NCBI GenBank assembly: GCA_963696025.1
Contig: CAVOII010000004.1
Span: 620,001 to 684,000, forward strand
Direction of reading: 5' to 3'
From: JABCYV01 sp963696025
Lineage (GTDB): Bacteria; Acidobacteriota; Terriglobia; Terriglobales; Acidobacteriaceae
DNA: 64,000 bases
A model generated the notes under the pieces. The model was not told the origin of the DNA. It saw nothing but the letters and a program-made list of their open reading frames with translations, and did not search any database. The position numbers and the translations under genes are program-made. Position 1 is the stretch's first letter. Every line of letters starts with the position of its first letter. Of the stretch, positions 28,007 to 36,736 are shown one piece after another.

Positions 28007-29223
28007 GCAGCTCCCAGGTTGGCCGCAGCAGCTCGATCCGATAATTCCCGGGAGATCCCGTAAAACCACAGCAGAAGGACCAGCGCAAGCAAGCTGAATT
28101 GGCCAAGTTGAAACCAAAGAAGCATTTGCACGGGGCTCAAGAACAGAACGATCATCGGCCCCAGCAAGGCAATTCGGTTCCCGCCCCCCGGCGATCCCGA
28201 CTTGTAGAAATCGTTGGCCAGCAACAGCAGAGGCAACAGGAGCAGGCAAAGATCGTGAGCCAGTACATGGTAGCTCACGAGAACGGTCGCAACCGTAATC
28301 AGGGAAAAACTCAGATCGAAGCGGTGATCGGGAGCTGAGTCATCCCACTGGAGCGAGGCTGCAAGAAGCAACAATGCCGACACAATCAACACTCCTACGG
28401 TGACGCGCAGCGTCGGAGGGAAGAATACGCGAACCAGCCCGCGAAGGTTGGGCATCGCCCGGGTCAGGCTGCTGACAGCTCCGGTTGACTTCTCTATATT
28501 CCAAACGTAGGCGGGATAGTGCAAAGCCGCATTCCAACCGACCACCCCGATTGAGAGCAGACCTAATGCGATAGCAACAACAAGAAACCCAAGGAGCGCC
28601 TTGCGTTTTCTGTGCAGCAAGAGAATCAGGATTAGCGGCAAAACCAGATGAAAGCGAAACAGCCCGAGTCCGAGCCAACAACCGGCGGCGAACTCGTGAT
28701 TTTTTCTGAAAGCAATATATGCGAGTGAGAACAAAAGCAGCAGAGGAATGCTGTCCTGACCCTGCAGCAAAGCGGTGAACACAGGAAAGAAAGCTAGCAT
28801 CGCTAACCACCAAAGGGCCGTGCGATCGTGCTGCAGAAGAGGAACATATGGACGCAACAGAAAAGGCAAGGCAGCAAGAATCGCCAGGTTCAGCAGATCC
28901 CACGCTGTGAAAGCTGTCGGATACGAAAGTCGGGCCAAGGGAACGAATAGCAGCGCTTCGAAAGGGGGATGGTTATAGGGCAATGCACCCTTCCGTATGT
29001 AAACCTGCGACCCAAACTCCCTCTGAATTTGAAACTGTAGACCGGTATCGTAGAGCCGGTCGGCCGATCCCTGCCGGATGATCCTTCCTGCGGTGTAGAA
29101 GATGCTGAAATCCGAGTAACCCTGACGAATTCTCTCGCGCAAAGTCCAGAAGACCAGCGCATGAAGGAGAAACATTCCCGTCAAAAACGGCACCAGCAGC
29201 TTTGTGGCACTGCTCTTGTTCAT
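28003..29223 (-). CDS. GT87-family polyprenyl-phosphate glycosyltransferase-like membrane protein (paralogue 1)
   Basis: 406 aa. First loop GYSDFSIFYTAGRIIRQGSA, then ALPYNHPPFEALLFVPLARL, QGQDSIPLLLLFSLAYIAF and FRFHLVLPLILILLLH, with 10 or more hydrophobic helices. Same architecture as the downstream gene, to which it is joined by ATGA overlap. The start is divergent from, and 34 bp away from, the chosen start of the 500-aa membrane gene on the plus strand, so both promoters lie within or beyond each other's 5' ends. Confidence 0.86.
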   Translation of the reverse strand: MNKSSATKLLVPFLTGMFLLHALVFWTLRERIRQGYSDFSIFYTAGRIIRQGSADRLYDTGLQFQIQREFGSQVYIRKGALPYNHPPFEALLFVPLARLSYPTAFTAWDLLNLAILAALPFLLRPYVPLLQHDRTALWWLAMLAFFPVFTALLQGQDSIPLLLLFSLAYIAFRKNHEFAAGCWLGLGLFRFHLVLPLILILLLHRKRKALLGFLVVAIALGLLSIGVVGWNAALHYPAYVWNIEKSTGAVSSLTRAMPNLRGLVRVFFPPTLRVTVGVLIVSALLLLAASLQWDDSAPDHRFDLSFSLITVATVLVSYHVLAHDLCLLLLPLLLLANDFYKSGSPGGGNRIALLGPMIVLFLSPVQMLLWFQLGQFSLLALVLLLWFYGISRELSDRAAAANLGAA

Positions 29224-29257
29224 AGGGTGTGCGCCGAGATTCTATATCGGCTCAGGT

Positions 29258-30760
29258 ATGATTCTTGACGGAAACGTGATTGCCTGGTTAGAGACCCGCC
29301 GAGTTCTCGTCTTGCTCGCCGCGTTTGGCTTGTTTGCCATGAGCGCGCGCAACATCACCGATCCTGACGTCTGGTGGCATTTGCGCACTGGTGAATTGAT
29401 CTTTCAGACACACAGCGTGCCCCGGGCCGATTCCTACTCCTTCACCCGCTCTGGTCAGCCCTGGGTGAATCACGAGTGGCTATCGGATGTTGTGATTTTC
29501 AGTTTGTATCGTTTGGCAGGGCGAGGTGGATTGATTGTGGCTTTCGCCTCGATCATCACGGCCACACTTCTTCTAGTCTTCCTTCGCTGCCCGGGACATC
29601 CCTTCTTGGCCGCAATCATGACGCTGTGGGGCGCAGTGGCCTCGGCTGCAAGTTGGGGCGTCCGCCCTCAGATGCTCTCTTTGCTGCTGGTCAGCATTCT
29701 TCTCCTCCTGCTGGAACGTTCTGATGAGCATCCCAACCGCCTATGGTGGGCCGTCCCGTTGATGTTGCTCTGGGTGAATCTTCACGCCGGATTTGCGATT
29801 GCAATCGCCTTGCTGGCGTTGTTTTTAGTGGGTGGGTTCCTGGATGTCGCGTTTGGCTTCGAGCAATGGTCGCAAATCGCACCGCGCCTGCGCAAGTTGG
29901 CGCTAGTTCTCGCGGCTTGCCTGGCGGTGATTCCGCTCAATCCAAATGGAGTCCGGATGTATTGGTATCCGCTGCAGACGCTGCGTTCCCGGTCCATGCA
30001 GAAGTACATCGAGGAGTGGTTTTCCCCTAACTTCCATGACCTTAGATATCTGCCACTTCTGTTGCTACTGCTGGCCATCTTGGGCGCGCTGACGCTGTCG
30101 CCGCGGCGCTTGAGTCCAGTCGCACTGATGTTGCTTTTGTCGACAATGTTGGCGGCCCTGCGCTCGGCACGCCACATACCGATTTTTGTCTTGGTGGCAG
30201 TTCCTTTGCTTAGTGGATTGGTCACTGATTGGCTGGGTGGAGCTGGCCCCGTCCATTTGCCTGGGTCGCGACGTGGTCAAACGAGAACCAAGCTGGTCGA
30301 TGCCATCGTGCTCGCGGCTTTCGCAATCTTTGCCGTGGCCCATGTTCGGTCGATCGTCCGTCAGCAGGCCACAGTCGAGATGGAAAACTTCCCCGAAGCA
30401 GCGGCTTCTTTCATCTCCACGAGGCGGCCACCGGGTCCGATCCTGAATTACGACAACTGGGGCGGATATTTCATATGGAAGTTGTATCCCGCGTATCGCG
30501 TCTGCATAGACGGCCGGGCCGACCTATACGGCGACTCCTTCCTGGATGATTTCGCGGCCAGTTATTACCTCAAACACCACTGGCGTCACCCATTGCAGCA
30601 GTGGGGTATCCGCACGGTGGTCCTGCCCGGGGATGCCCCACTGGTAACTGCGCTTTCATCCCTACCCGATTGGAAGCGGATTTACATTGATTCACAAGCA
30701 GTTATTCTTACATTCGCACCTGATGCGGGTGGCTCATCTCAAACTGAGAAGCGTCCGTAA
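29258..30760 (+). CDS. Large multi-pass membrane protein with periplasmic C-terminal domain
   Basis: 500 aa from the ATG at 29258; a further 18 codons upstream overlap the divergent gene and are not favoured. About 10 helices from residue 15. The first loop (ITDPDVWWHLRTGELIFQT, then HEWLSD) carries a DxWWH motif seen in acidobacterial and related integral membrane glycosyltransferase-like proteins. The last 130 residues are soluble and conserved-looking (NYDNWGGYFIWKLYPAYRV, CIDGRADLYGD). Probably a GT-C type enzyme or its regulator; substrate unknown. Last gene before the Tad locus. Confidence 0.8.
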   Translation: MILDGNVIAWLETRRVLVLLAAFGLFAMSARNITDPDVWWHLRTGELIFQTHSVPRADSYSFTRSGQPWVNHEWLSDVVIFSLYRLAGRGGLIVAFASIITATLLLVFLRCPGHPFLAAIMTLWGAVASAASWGVRPQMLSLLLVSILLLLLERSDEHPNRLWWAVPLMLLWVNLHAGFAIAIALLALFLVGGFLDVAFGFEQWSQIAPRLRKLALVLAACLAVIPLNPNGVRMYWYPLQTLRSRSMQKYIEEWFSPNFHDLRYLPLLLLLLAILGALTLSPRRLSPVALMLLLSTMLAALRSARHIPIFVLVAVPLLSGLVTDWLGGAGPVHLPGSRRGQTRTKLVDAIVLAAFAIFAVAHVRSIVRQQATVEMENFPEAAASFISTRRPPGPILNYDNWGGYFIWKLYPAYRVCIDGRADLYGDSFLDDFAASYYLKHHWRHPLQQWGIRTVVLPGDAPLVTALSSLPDWKRIYIDSQAVILTFAPDAGGSSQTEKRP

Positions 30761-30982
30761 CGGTTACGATAGCAAGTGTGCGATTGCAAAATCTTGCACT
30801 TACAGCTGAATACCTGAGGTATCATTGTAGGCGTGTTAATGTTTCACCGTCGTTCGCATTGCCAAACCACAAGGTGCTTGATCGGAGAAAACAACCTTCG
30901 GCAAGCCGAAGTGATGCAGTGGGATGACAGGACTCAGACGGCCCTCCCCCCTTTGCTTACTTCGTTTTGACGAGGGTCAAAG
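30761..30982. promoter_or_regulatory. Leader of the Tad/Flp pilus operon
   Basis: 222 bp with no gene. It holds a 13-bp palindrome ATACCTGAGGTAT at 30810-30822 and a stable small hairpin CTTCGG-CAAG-CCGAAG at 30896-30911, about 70 bp ahead of the first pilin ATG. No c-di-GMP riboswitch core was recognised. Operator or 5'-leader functions are inferred. Confidence 0.5.
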
Positions 30983-31144
30983 ATGATGGGTGTTCTGAGA
31001 AGGCTAAGTGGAGAAGATGGGCAGGACATCGCGGAGTATGCGATCATGCTGGCGGTGGTCTTGGCAGTTGTGGTAGGGACGATCAGACTCATCGGCTCCA
31101 ATGCCAACAACGTCTTTTCGTCGGTCGCGAGTTCCATCCAATAA
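30983..31144 (+). CDS. flp: Flp-type pilin, copy 1
   Basis: 53 aa. Basic leader MMGVLRRLSGEDG, then the Flp processing site and QDIAEYAIMLAVVLAVVVG, with Glu at +5 and Tyr at +6 of the predicted mature pilin, followed by a 20-residue hydrophobic helix and a short polar tail ending ASSIQ. This is the type IVb pilin architecture; the mature helix would polymerise into the Tad pilus. First gene of the pilus region; the second, very similar copy follows 366 bp downstream. Confidence 0.9.
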   Translation: MMGVLRRLSGEDGQDIAEYAIMLAVVLAVVVGTIRLIGSNANNVFSSVASSIQ

Positions 31145-31510
31145 CGCAATTCGCACGGCGGCCGCTGGCTCTGTTCTGCAAGACTGGTTCGGCAGAAGAC
31201 ATCGCTTAGCCTCGGCTGTCAGCGTTTTCCACATACCAGAGTTACTTCGCCGCCCCCCGGCCCTATCTGAGAAACTGACGTTCTGCCGGGAAGGTAGAAT
31301 TTCGAACCAAATGTGCAGAAATTTGTCTCCCAGCTTGGGACGCCTCGGGGTATTATGGCGGAAGGTTCGAAGGGGTCGCCTTTTTTCCTCGCAAGCCATT
31401 GATTTGGAAAACAGAATAAATTTGTCCAAGAAGGCCAAGAGTGCGGGCAGAATTGCACCATATCAGACGGGAACCTATGTTTACCCGCCTGTTTCCCTAG
31501 GAGGCGTAAG
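31145..31510. other. Gap between the two pilin genes
   Basis: 366 bp with no frame that looks coding on either strand. It ends in the strong ribosome site TAGGAGG of the second pilin. Its length leaves room for a transcript end or a second promoter, which would allow separate control of the two pilins, but no clear terminator hairpin was found. Confidence 0.6.
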
Positions 31511-31675
31511 ATGAAGAGCATGTTTCACGGTCTATGGCGGGAAGAGCAAGGACAGGATATCGCGGAGTACGCGGTGATGCTGGCGGTGATCCTGGTAATC
31601 GTGGTGGGCACGATCCGCCTGATCGGTTCCAACGCCAACAATGTATTCTCCTCCGTCGCCAGTTCGGTTCAATAG
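31511..31675 (+). CDS. flp: Flp-type pilin, copy 2
   Basis: 54 aa. TAGGAGG lies eight bases before the ATG. Leader MKSMFHGLWREEQG, then QDIAEYAVMLAVILVIVVG with the Glu+5/Tyr+6 pair. From GQDIAEYA to the C-terminus (SVASSVQ) it differs from copy 1 at only a few hydrophobic positions, while the leaders differ strongly. The better ribosome site suggests this may be the major pilin. It is followed 93 bp later by cpaB. Confidence 0.92.
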   Translation: MKSMFHGLWREEQGQDIAEYAVMLAVILVIVVGTIRLIGSNANNVFSSVASSVQ

Positions 31676-31768
31676 AGAGGCCCAGGCGATTCAGGATTCC
31701 GGAAATTCCGGCCACGCTCGTGTGCCCGGCCGCGCTCTGGCGCCAATCCATATCTCCGAGGAGAGCTC

Positions 31769-32647
31769 ATGAATCGCACCCGTCTATTGTTGATCGGTTT
31801 TGTCGCCCTGGCATTGGGCGCATTTGTAAGCTTCGAGGTCTATCGCAATTTGCAGTCGAGGTCGGCAGGTAACAACCAACCCGGCATCGATGTTGTAATC
31901 GCAGCCTCCGACCTTCAAATAGGCACCAAGGTCGAGGACAAGGAAGTCAAGTTGGTCCGCTATCCCATCGGTGATCTGCCGCCCAATTGTTTCCATCAAA
32001 AGTCGTCCGTGGTCGGACGAGGAGTCGTACTGCCGATTGCGAAGGGTGATTTCCTTCTGCCCAACAAACTAGCCGGGGAGAGCGCTGGCTACGGTCTGCC
32101 CACACTGATTCCGCCGGGAATGCGGGCCGTACCAGTCCGGGTGAATGAAGTAAGTGGCGTGGCCGGTTTCGTCCTGCCAGGAACGCGGGTCGACGTGCTG
32201 CTGACCGGCAATCCCTCCGGCGGCGAGGAGCAGACGACAACCGTACTGTGGAATGTCGCGGTCATCGCCACCGGGCAAAAACTGGAACGGAATTCTTCCG
32301 GTGAGCCGCAAAACACTCCTGTGATAACCCTGCTGGTTTCGCCAGACGATGCGCAGAAGCTCACGCTGGCCATGACTCAGGGAAAAATCCAGTTGTCACT
32401 TCGCAATCCACTGGACACCAGGCAGCAGGATCTGCTGCCGGTAAAGGCCGACTCTCTCTACGGAAAAGTTCCCGCGCCTGCGAGCGCGGCCCCGCGGCCC
32501 AGGACCAAGCACGTTTCGGCGCCAGCGGCGGCTCCTCAGCCGAGTGTCTACGGGGTTGAGGTAATTCGCGGGAACAAGCGCAACGTGACCAAATGCAGCG
32601 AAAACGCAAGTGCCACCGTCGATTGTCAAACCGGGAGCGCGCCGTAA
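31769..32647 (+). CDS. cpaB: Tad pilus assembly protein CpaB/RcpC
   Basis: 292 aa. One N-terminal membrane segment (residues 5-24), then a SAF-type domain (DVVIAASDLQIGTKVEDKEV with LPIAKGDFLL) and the RcpC block (PGMRAVPVRVNEVSGVAGFV, LPGTRVDVLLTG). The C-terminal 50 residues are Pro/Ala-rich and lack a fold. CpaB/RcpC is a periplasmic partner of the secretin. Ribosome site GAGGAGAG before the ATG. It overlaps the long frame of cpaC, but not its preferred start. Confidence 0.92.
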   Translation: MNRTRLLLIGFVALALGAFVSFEVYRNLQSRSAGNNQPGIDVVIAASDLQIGTKVEDKEVKLVRYPIGDLPPNCFHQKSSVVGRGVVLPIAKGDFLLPNKLAGESAGYGLPTLIPPGMRAVPVRVNEVSGVAGFVLPGTRVDVLLTGNPSGGEEQTTTVLWNVAVIATGQKLERNSSGEPQNTPVITLLVSPDDAQKLTLAMTQGKIQLSLRNPLDTRQQDLLPVKADSLYGKVPAPASAAPRPRTKHVSAPAAAPQPSVYGVEVIRGNKRNVTKCSENASATVDCQTGSAP

Positions 32648-32688
32648 CCAAATTCAGAAACAAAAGTCAGGGTTCGAGGTTAGAAAAC

Positions 32689-34179
32689 ATGCCGATTCAC
32701 TCCCGCCGTTGGGAGGAACCAGAATTGAGGACTGGGAAGCTTGTATGTTGGATCCTGTCTGTTTCACTGTTGCTGGTCGTGGTAACGCCGGGAAATTCCC
32801 AGGACCAACCGGCTTCGCCCGCCGCACCCAACGCTCAACCCGCTCCGGATCAGCCGCAGGCTCCCGCAGCGAGTTCGCAGGCGCCGCCATCAGAGCCGCA
32901 GGGCGCCGCGCCTTTGCGGGTGCTGGTGGGCAAATCCCTGCTCATCAACACCACAGAACGATTGAAACGGGTTTCGGTGACTGATGACACCGTGGCTGAC
33001 GCTATCGTGGTTACACCCACCCAGATTCTGGTCCATGGACGCCTTCCGGGAGAAGTCTCATTGCTGATCTGGGATGAACTGGAACGTTCACGCAGCTTCG
33101 ATCTACGGGTGGACGTGGATGTTAGCGCGGCAGCCGAGGAAGAAAAGCGCGTTTTTCCGGAGGAACAGATAGCGGTATCTCCTTCCCGCTCCGCCATTGT
33201 TCTTTCCGGACATGTCTCCACCGAGGATGTGTACAAACGCGCCGGGATGATCGCTGAAGCTTATTCCAAGAACGTGGTTAATGTGCTGACCTTTGGCCCG
33301 GTGGGAGCCCAGGAAGTATTGCTTGAAGTGAAGTTCGCCGAAGTGGACCGTACAGCGCTGACCCAGCTCGGAGCTAACTATTTTAACACCGGCACCGGCC
33401 ATACCACTGGAACGCTGACCACAGGGCAGTTCGGAGGAATCGGTATCTCTACAAGCTCGAGCAGCACCACGACAGCCGGCGGAACCACGACGACGTCAAC
33501 TAGTAGTACGCCGCCGACGATCAACCTCACCAACCCATTGAATCTGTTTATTTTTCGCAGCGACATCAATCTCGGGGTGGTGGTTCAAGCGCTACAGCAG
33601 AAGAACCTTCTGGAGATTCTGGCAGAGCCAAACCTGATTGCGGTAAACGGCAAGGAAGCCAGCTTCCTCGCCGGCGGAGAATTTCCTTTCCCCATTGTGC
33701 AACCGGGGCAGGGCTTTACCGCGGTCACCATCTCCTTCAAGGAATTTGGCGTAAAGCTCAAATTCACCCCGGTCATCATGCCCAATGGAAATATTCATTT
33801 ACGAGTTGTTCCGGAAGTCAGCGCCTTGGACTTCGCGAATGCTCTCACCATTTCGGGCTTTACCGTTCCCGCCCTGAGCACTCGCCGAGCCGACACCGAG
33901 TTTGAATTGCAGGACGGACAGAGTTTCGTGATTGCCGGACTCATGGACAATCGGGTAACTAACATCGTCAACAAAATCCCGGGGCTGGGCGACATCCCGA
34001 TTCTGGGTGCTTTCTTCAAGAGCAAGAACGCGATGAAGAGCAACTCCGAACTGATGGTTCTGTGCACGGCGCGCCGGATTTCGCCTAACGTACAGAATCC
34101 ACCCTTACCCTCAGCTCCGTTGCCGTACCTGGAAAAGGACAAGTTCGATAAGTCGAAACCATCTGGCAGCGGAAAATGA
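32689..34179 (+). CDS. cpaC: Tad pilus secretin CpaC/RcpA
   Basis: 496 aa from the ATG at 32689 (GAGGT upstream). The frame opens 32 codons earlier inside cpaB, but only the later start places the signal peptide (LVCWILSVSLLLVVV) near the N-terminus. A Pro/Gln/Ala-rich stretch is followed by the pilus-assembly N-domain (LLINTTERLKRVSVTDDTVA), a BON-like region, then the secretin domain (VLLEVKFAEVDRTAL, LAEPNLIAVNGKEASFLAGG, ELQDGQSFVIAGLMDN and IPGLGDIPILGAFFKS). It forms the outer-membrane channel of the pilus. A Ser/Thr/Gly run near residues 240-270 is a flexible loop. Confidence 0.93.
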   Translation: MPIHSRRWEEPELRTGKLVCWILSVSLLLVVVTPGNSQDQPASPAAPNAQPAPDQPQAPAASSQAPPSEPQGAAPLRVLVGKSLLINTTERLKRVSVTDDTVADAIVVTPTQILVHGRLPGEVSLLIWDELERSRSFDLRVDVDVSAAAEEEKRVFPEEQIAVSPSRSAIVLSGHVSTEDVYKRAGMIAEAYSKNVVNVLTFGPVGAQEVLLEVKFAEVDRTALTQLGANYFNTGTGHTTGTLTTGQFGGIGISTSSSSTTTAGGTTTTSTSSTPPTINLTNPLNLFIFRSDINLGVVVQALQQKNLLEILAEPNLIAVNGKEASFLAGGEFPFPIVQPGQGFTAVTISFKEFGVKLKFTPVIMPNGNIHLRVVPEVSALDFANALTISGFTVPALSTRRADTEFELQDGQSFVIAGLMDNRVTNIVNKIPGLGDIPILGAFFKSKNAMKSNSELMVLCTARRISPNVQNPPLPSAPLPYLEKDKFDKSKPSGSGK

Positions 34180-34222
34180 TGATTGGATCTTGGCTAGTTT
34201 TGAATTAGTAGGGGCCTAGCAG

Positions 34223-35398
34223 ATGTCTGAACTCTCCGTAGTGATCGTTGCACCGGATAGTGAACAGCGGGCGGTGTTGCAGGTACTTGTGGATGGGACC
34301 AGCGTGGCGCGCGCGGTACATGCTTGTGCCAGCTATCCCGTAGGCGCCACCGACCCGGTGGTGCGCCGGATCCAGAGCGCGAATCCCGATGTGGTTCTGG
34401 TAGATGTTCCTGCGGAAAACGCAGGGCTTGCTTTGCACGCGATTGAACTGATTCACCAGGAGATCCCCGCACCAGCGCTGTTTGCCATCGGCAACATGTC
34501 TCAGCCCCAGGTTATCGTGAGCGCAATGCGCTCCGGCGCGCGCGAGTATATTGAGCGGCCGACTACTACCACCGATCTGCTGGAAGCCTTCGTCCGTTTG
34601 ACTACGGCACAGAGAAAGGTTTCGCGGGAGGGGCAGCAGCGGGGGAAAGTCTTTACCGTGGTCAATGCCAAAGGGGGCAGTGGCGCTACTACCTGCGCCG
34701 TGAACCTGGCGTTTGCTCTGCAGGCAGCGCATGGCGGCGTGGCACTGGTGGACATCGCTCCACTGGGCCACTCTGCGCTGCACATGAATCTTAAGCCGTT
34801 GTTCAACGTGGCCGATGCCATCCGCAACCTGCACCGGCTCGACAGTTCGTTGCTGGAGAGTTTCATGACCCGGCATGAGCGCGGCCTGCAGTTGCTGGCG
34901 GGCACCAACGCGCCCACGCCGGTGGAGCCATCGACGGCGGAGTTTGCCAGGTTGTTTGACATGCTCGCCGCTCAATTCAGTTATGTGGTAGTGGATGCTT
35001 CGACTCGAATGGATGCCACCACTCGCCTGGTATGCAATCTCTCGGAGACGGTCTTGCTGGTGGCGTGTACAGACGTCGCGTCGTTGTGGAGCGCAGCCCG
35101 GGTGCAGCAATTTCTAGGGGAGAACAGCGGGCGGGAGCGGGTGATGCTGGTGCTGAATCGCTTCCGCAAAATAGCTGGCTTCAGCGAAGCCGACGCTGAA
35201 GCAGCGGCTGGTGTCAAGTTGTTATGGAAGATACCCAATCAATATTTCGCGGTATCCACCGCAATCGACCGGGGGATTCCGCTGATGCACCAGAATCACA
35301 CCGAGATCGCGCGGTCCTTTACCGGGCTTGCGCATCGCTTGACCGAAAACGATGTGGACGTGAAGCGCAAAGCTTGGTCGCTGTTTAAGACAGTGTAG
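34223..35398 (+). CDS. cpaE: Tad pilus localisation ATPase CpaE/TadZ
   Basis: 391 aa. Residues 1-125 are a receiver-like domain (VVIVAPDSEQRAVLQVL, AMRSGAREYIERP) that seems to lack the full phospho-acceptor set. Residues about 140-390 are a MinD/ParA-type ATPase with the deviant P-loop NAKGGSGATTCAVNLA; the second lysine of KGGxGKT is replaced by Ala, as is common in this subfamily. CpaE/TadZ positions the pilus machine at the pole. The gene follows cpaC at 43 bp. Confidence 0.9.
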   Translation: MSELSVVIVAPDSEQRAVLQVLVDGTSVARAVHACASYPVGATDPVVRRIQSANPDVVLVDVPAENAGLALHAIELIHQEIPAPALFAIGNMSQPQVIVSAMRSGAREYIERPTTTTDLLEAFVRLTTAQRKVSREGQQRGKVFTVVNAKGGSGATTCAVNLAFALQAAHGGVALVDIAPLGHSALHMNLKPLFNVADAIRNLHRLDSSLLESFMTRHERGLQLLAGTNAPTPVEPSTAEFARLFDMLAAQFSYVVVDASTRMDATTRLVCNLSETVLLVACTDVASLWSAARVQQFLGENSGRERVMLVLNRFRKIAGFSEADAEAAAGVKLLWKIPNQYFAVSTAIDRGIPLMHQNHTEIARSFTGLAHRLTENDVDVKRKAWSLFKTV

Positions 35399-35420
35399 GT
35401 AGTGAGATCCGGGCAGAATC

Positions 35421-36716
35421 ATGGCGAATTTGCAGACCTTCGAAAGAACCGAATATCAGCAGGTTAAAGCCGATCTCCATCGCAGGATTCTCGACCGCCT
35501 GGACCTCGAGAAGTTAGGGCGGACGCCGAGTGACGCAGCCCGCGAAGAAGTTCTGCTGCTGATTCGCAATACGGTCAACAGCGAGGCCGTGCCTCTCAGC
35601 TTCGCCGAGCGCGAAAGACTGGCGCGGGAAATCCTGGATGAAATCTTCGGACTGGGTCCGCTGGAGCCCCTCCTCAAAGATCCTACGATTTCCGACATTC
35701 TGGTCAACCGGTATGACAAGGTTTATGTTGAACGCGGGGGCAAGCTTGAACCCACCGGTCTGAGCTTCAAAGATGACGCGCACTTGATGCAGATCATCGA
35801 TCGCATCGTCTCCCGCGTGGGCAGGCGCGTTGATGAATCATCGCCCATGGTGGATGCGCGCTTGCCCGACGGCTCGCGCGTCAATGCCATTATTCCGCCA
35901 CTGGCCATTGATGGACCATGTCTGTCCATCCGGCGTTTCGGACGCGACCCGATCACCGCCCGGCAACTGCTCGAAAATAAGTCCATCACTGAGCCCATGC
36001 TGGAGCTGCTTGCGGCCATGGTAAAGGGTCGCTTGAACCTCTTGATTTCAGGCGGAACCGGCGCCGGCAAAACTACTTTGCTAAATGTTCTTTCCGGCTT
36101 CATTCCCAATTCTGAGCGCATTGTCACGATCGAGGACGCGGCCGAACTGCAAATGAAACAGGAGCACGTAGTGCGGTTGGAAACCCGGCCACCCAACATT
36201 GAAGGCAAGGGTGCGGTGCGACAACGCCAGCTGGTAATCAACAGTTTGCGTATGCGTCCCGACCGGATTGTGCTGGGCGAGGTGCGCGGCGAGGAAGCCT
36301 TCGACATGTTGCAAGCCATGAACACCGGCCACGAGGGGTCACTGACCACGGTGCACGCCAACTCCCAACGGGATGCGCTAGCGCGTGTGGAAAATATGTT
36401 TTCCATGGCCAGTCTCAATATCCCTGAGCGTGCCATGCGCCATCAGATCGCGGCCGCTATCCACGCCGTGGTTCAAATCGCGAGGCTCTCGGACGGCACC
36501 CGCAAAGTGATTACCATCTCCGAAGTGACTGGCATGGACGCGGACGTGATCGCTATGCAAGACATTTTCGTTTTCGATCGGCACGGTATTGACGAAGGCG
36601 GCAGGGTGAAGGGCACATTTCGGGCGACCGGAATCAGGCCAAAGTTCGCGGAGCGGCTGGCGACTGCGGGTTGCAGGTTGAAGCCCGCCCTGTTCGAGTC
36701 ACGGATGGAGGTTTAA
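35421..36716 (+). CDS. cpaF: Tad secretion ATPase CpaF/TadA
   Basis: 431 aa. N-terminal helical domain (LHRRILDRLDLEKLGRTP), then the secretion-ATPase core: Walker A ISGGTGAGKTTLLNVLSG (residues about 211-228), the Asp-box VTIEDAAELQM, and the His-box GHEGSLTTVHANS, with conserved arginines between. Hexameric cytoplasmic motor that powers pilin export. Gap of 22 bp from cpaE and 20 bp to the chosen tadB start. Confidence 0.96.
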   Translation: MANLQTFERTEYQQVKADLHRRILDRLDLEKLGRTPSDAAREEVLLLIRNTVNSEAVPLSFAERERLAREILDEIFGLGPLEPLLKDPTISDILVNRYDKVYVERGGKLEPTGLSFKDDAHLMQIIDRIVSRVGRRVDESSPMVDARLPDGSRVNAIIPPLAIDGPCLSIRRFGRDPITARQLLENKSITEPMLELLAAMVKGRLNLLISGGTGAGKTTLLNVLSGFIPNSERIVTIEDAAELQMKQEHVVRLETRPPNIEGKGAVRQRQLVINSLRMRPDRIVLGEVRGEEAFDMLQAMNTGHEGSLTTVHANSQRDALARVENMFSMASLNIPERAMRHQIAAAIHAVVQIARLSDGTRKVITISEVTGMDADVIAMQDIFVFDRHGIDEGGRVKGTFRATGIRPKFAERLATAGCRLKPALFESRMEV

Positions 36717-36736
36717 TTGAAGTTCGGGGATTTTTT

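Noticed and set aside
30761..30982. c-di-GMP riboswitch before the pilus operon
   Set aside because: The conserved core of the class I aptamer was not found; only a short tetraloop hairpin and a palindrome are present.
34205..35110. 301-aa minus-strand frame opposite cpaE
   Set aside because: Antisense shadow of a gene in a well-ordered operon; no domain.
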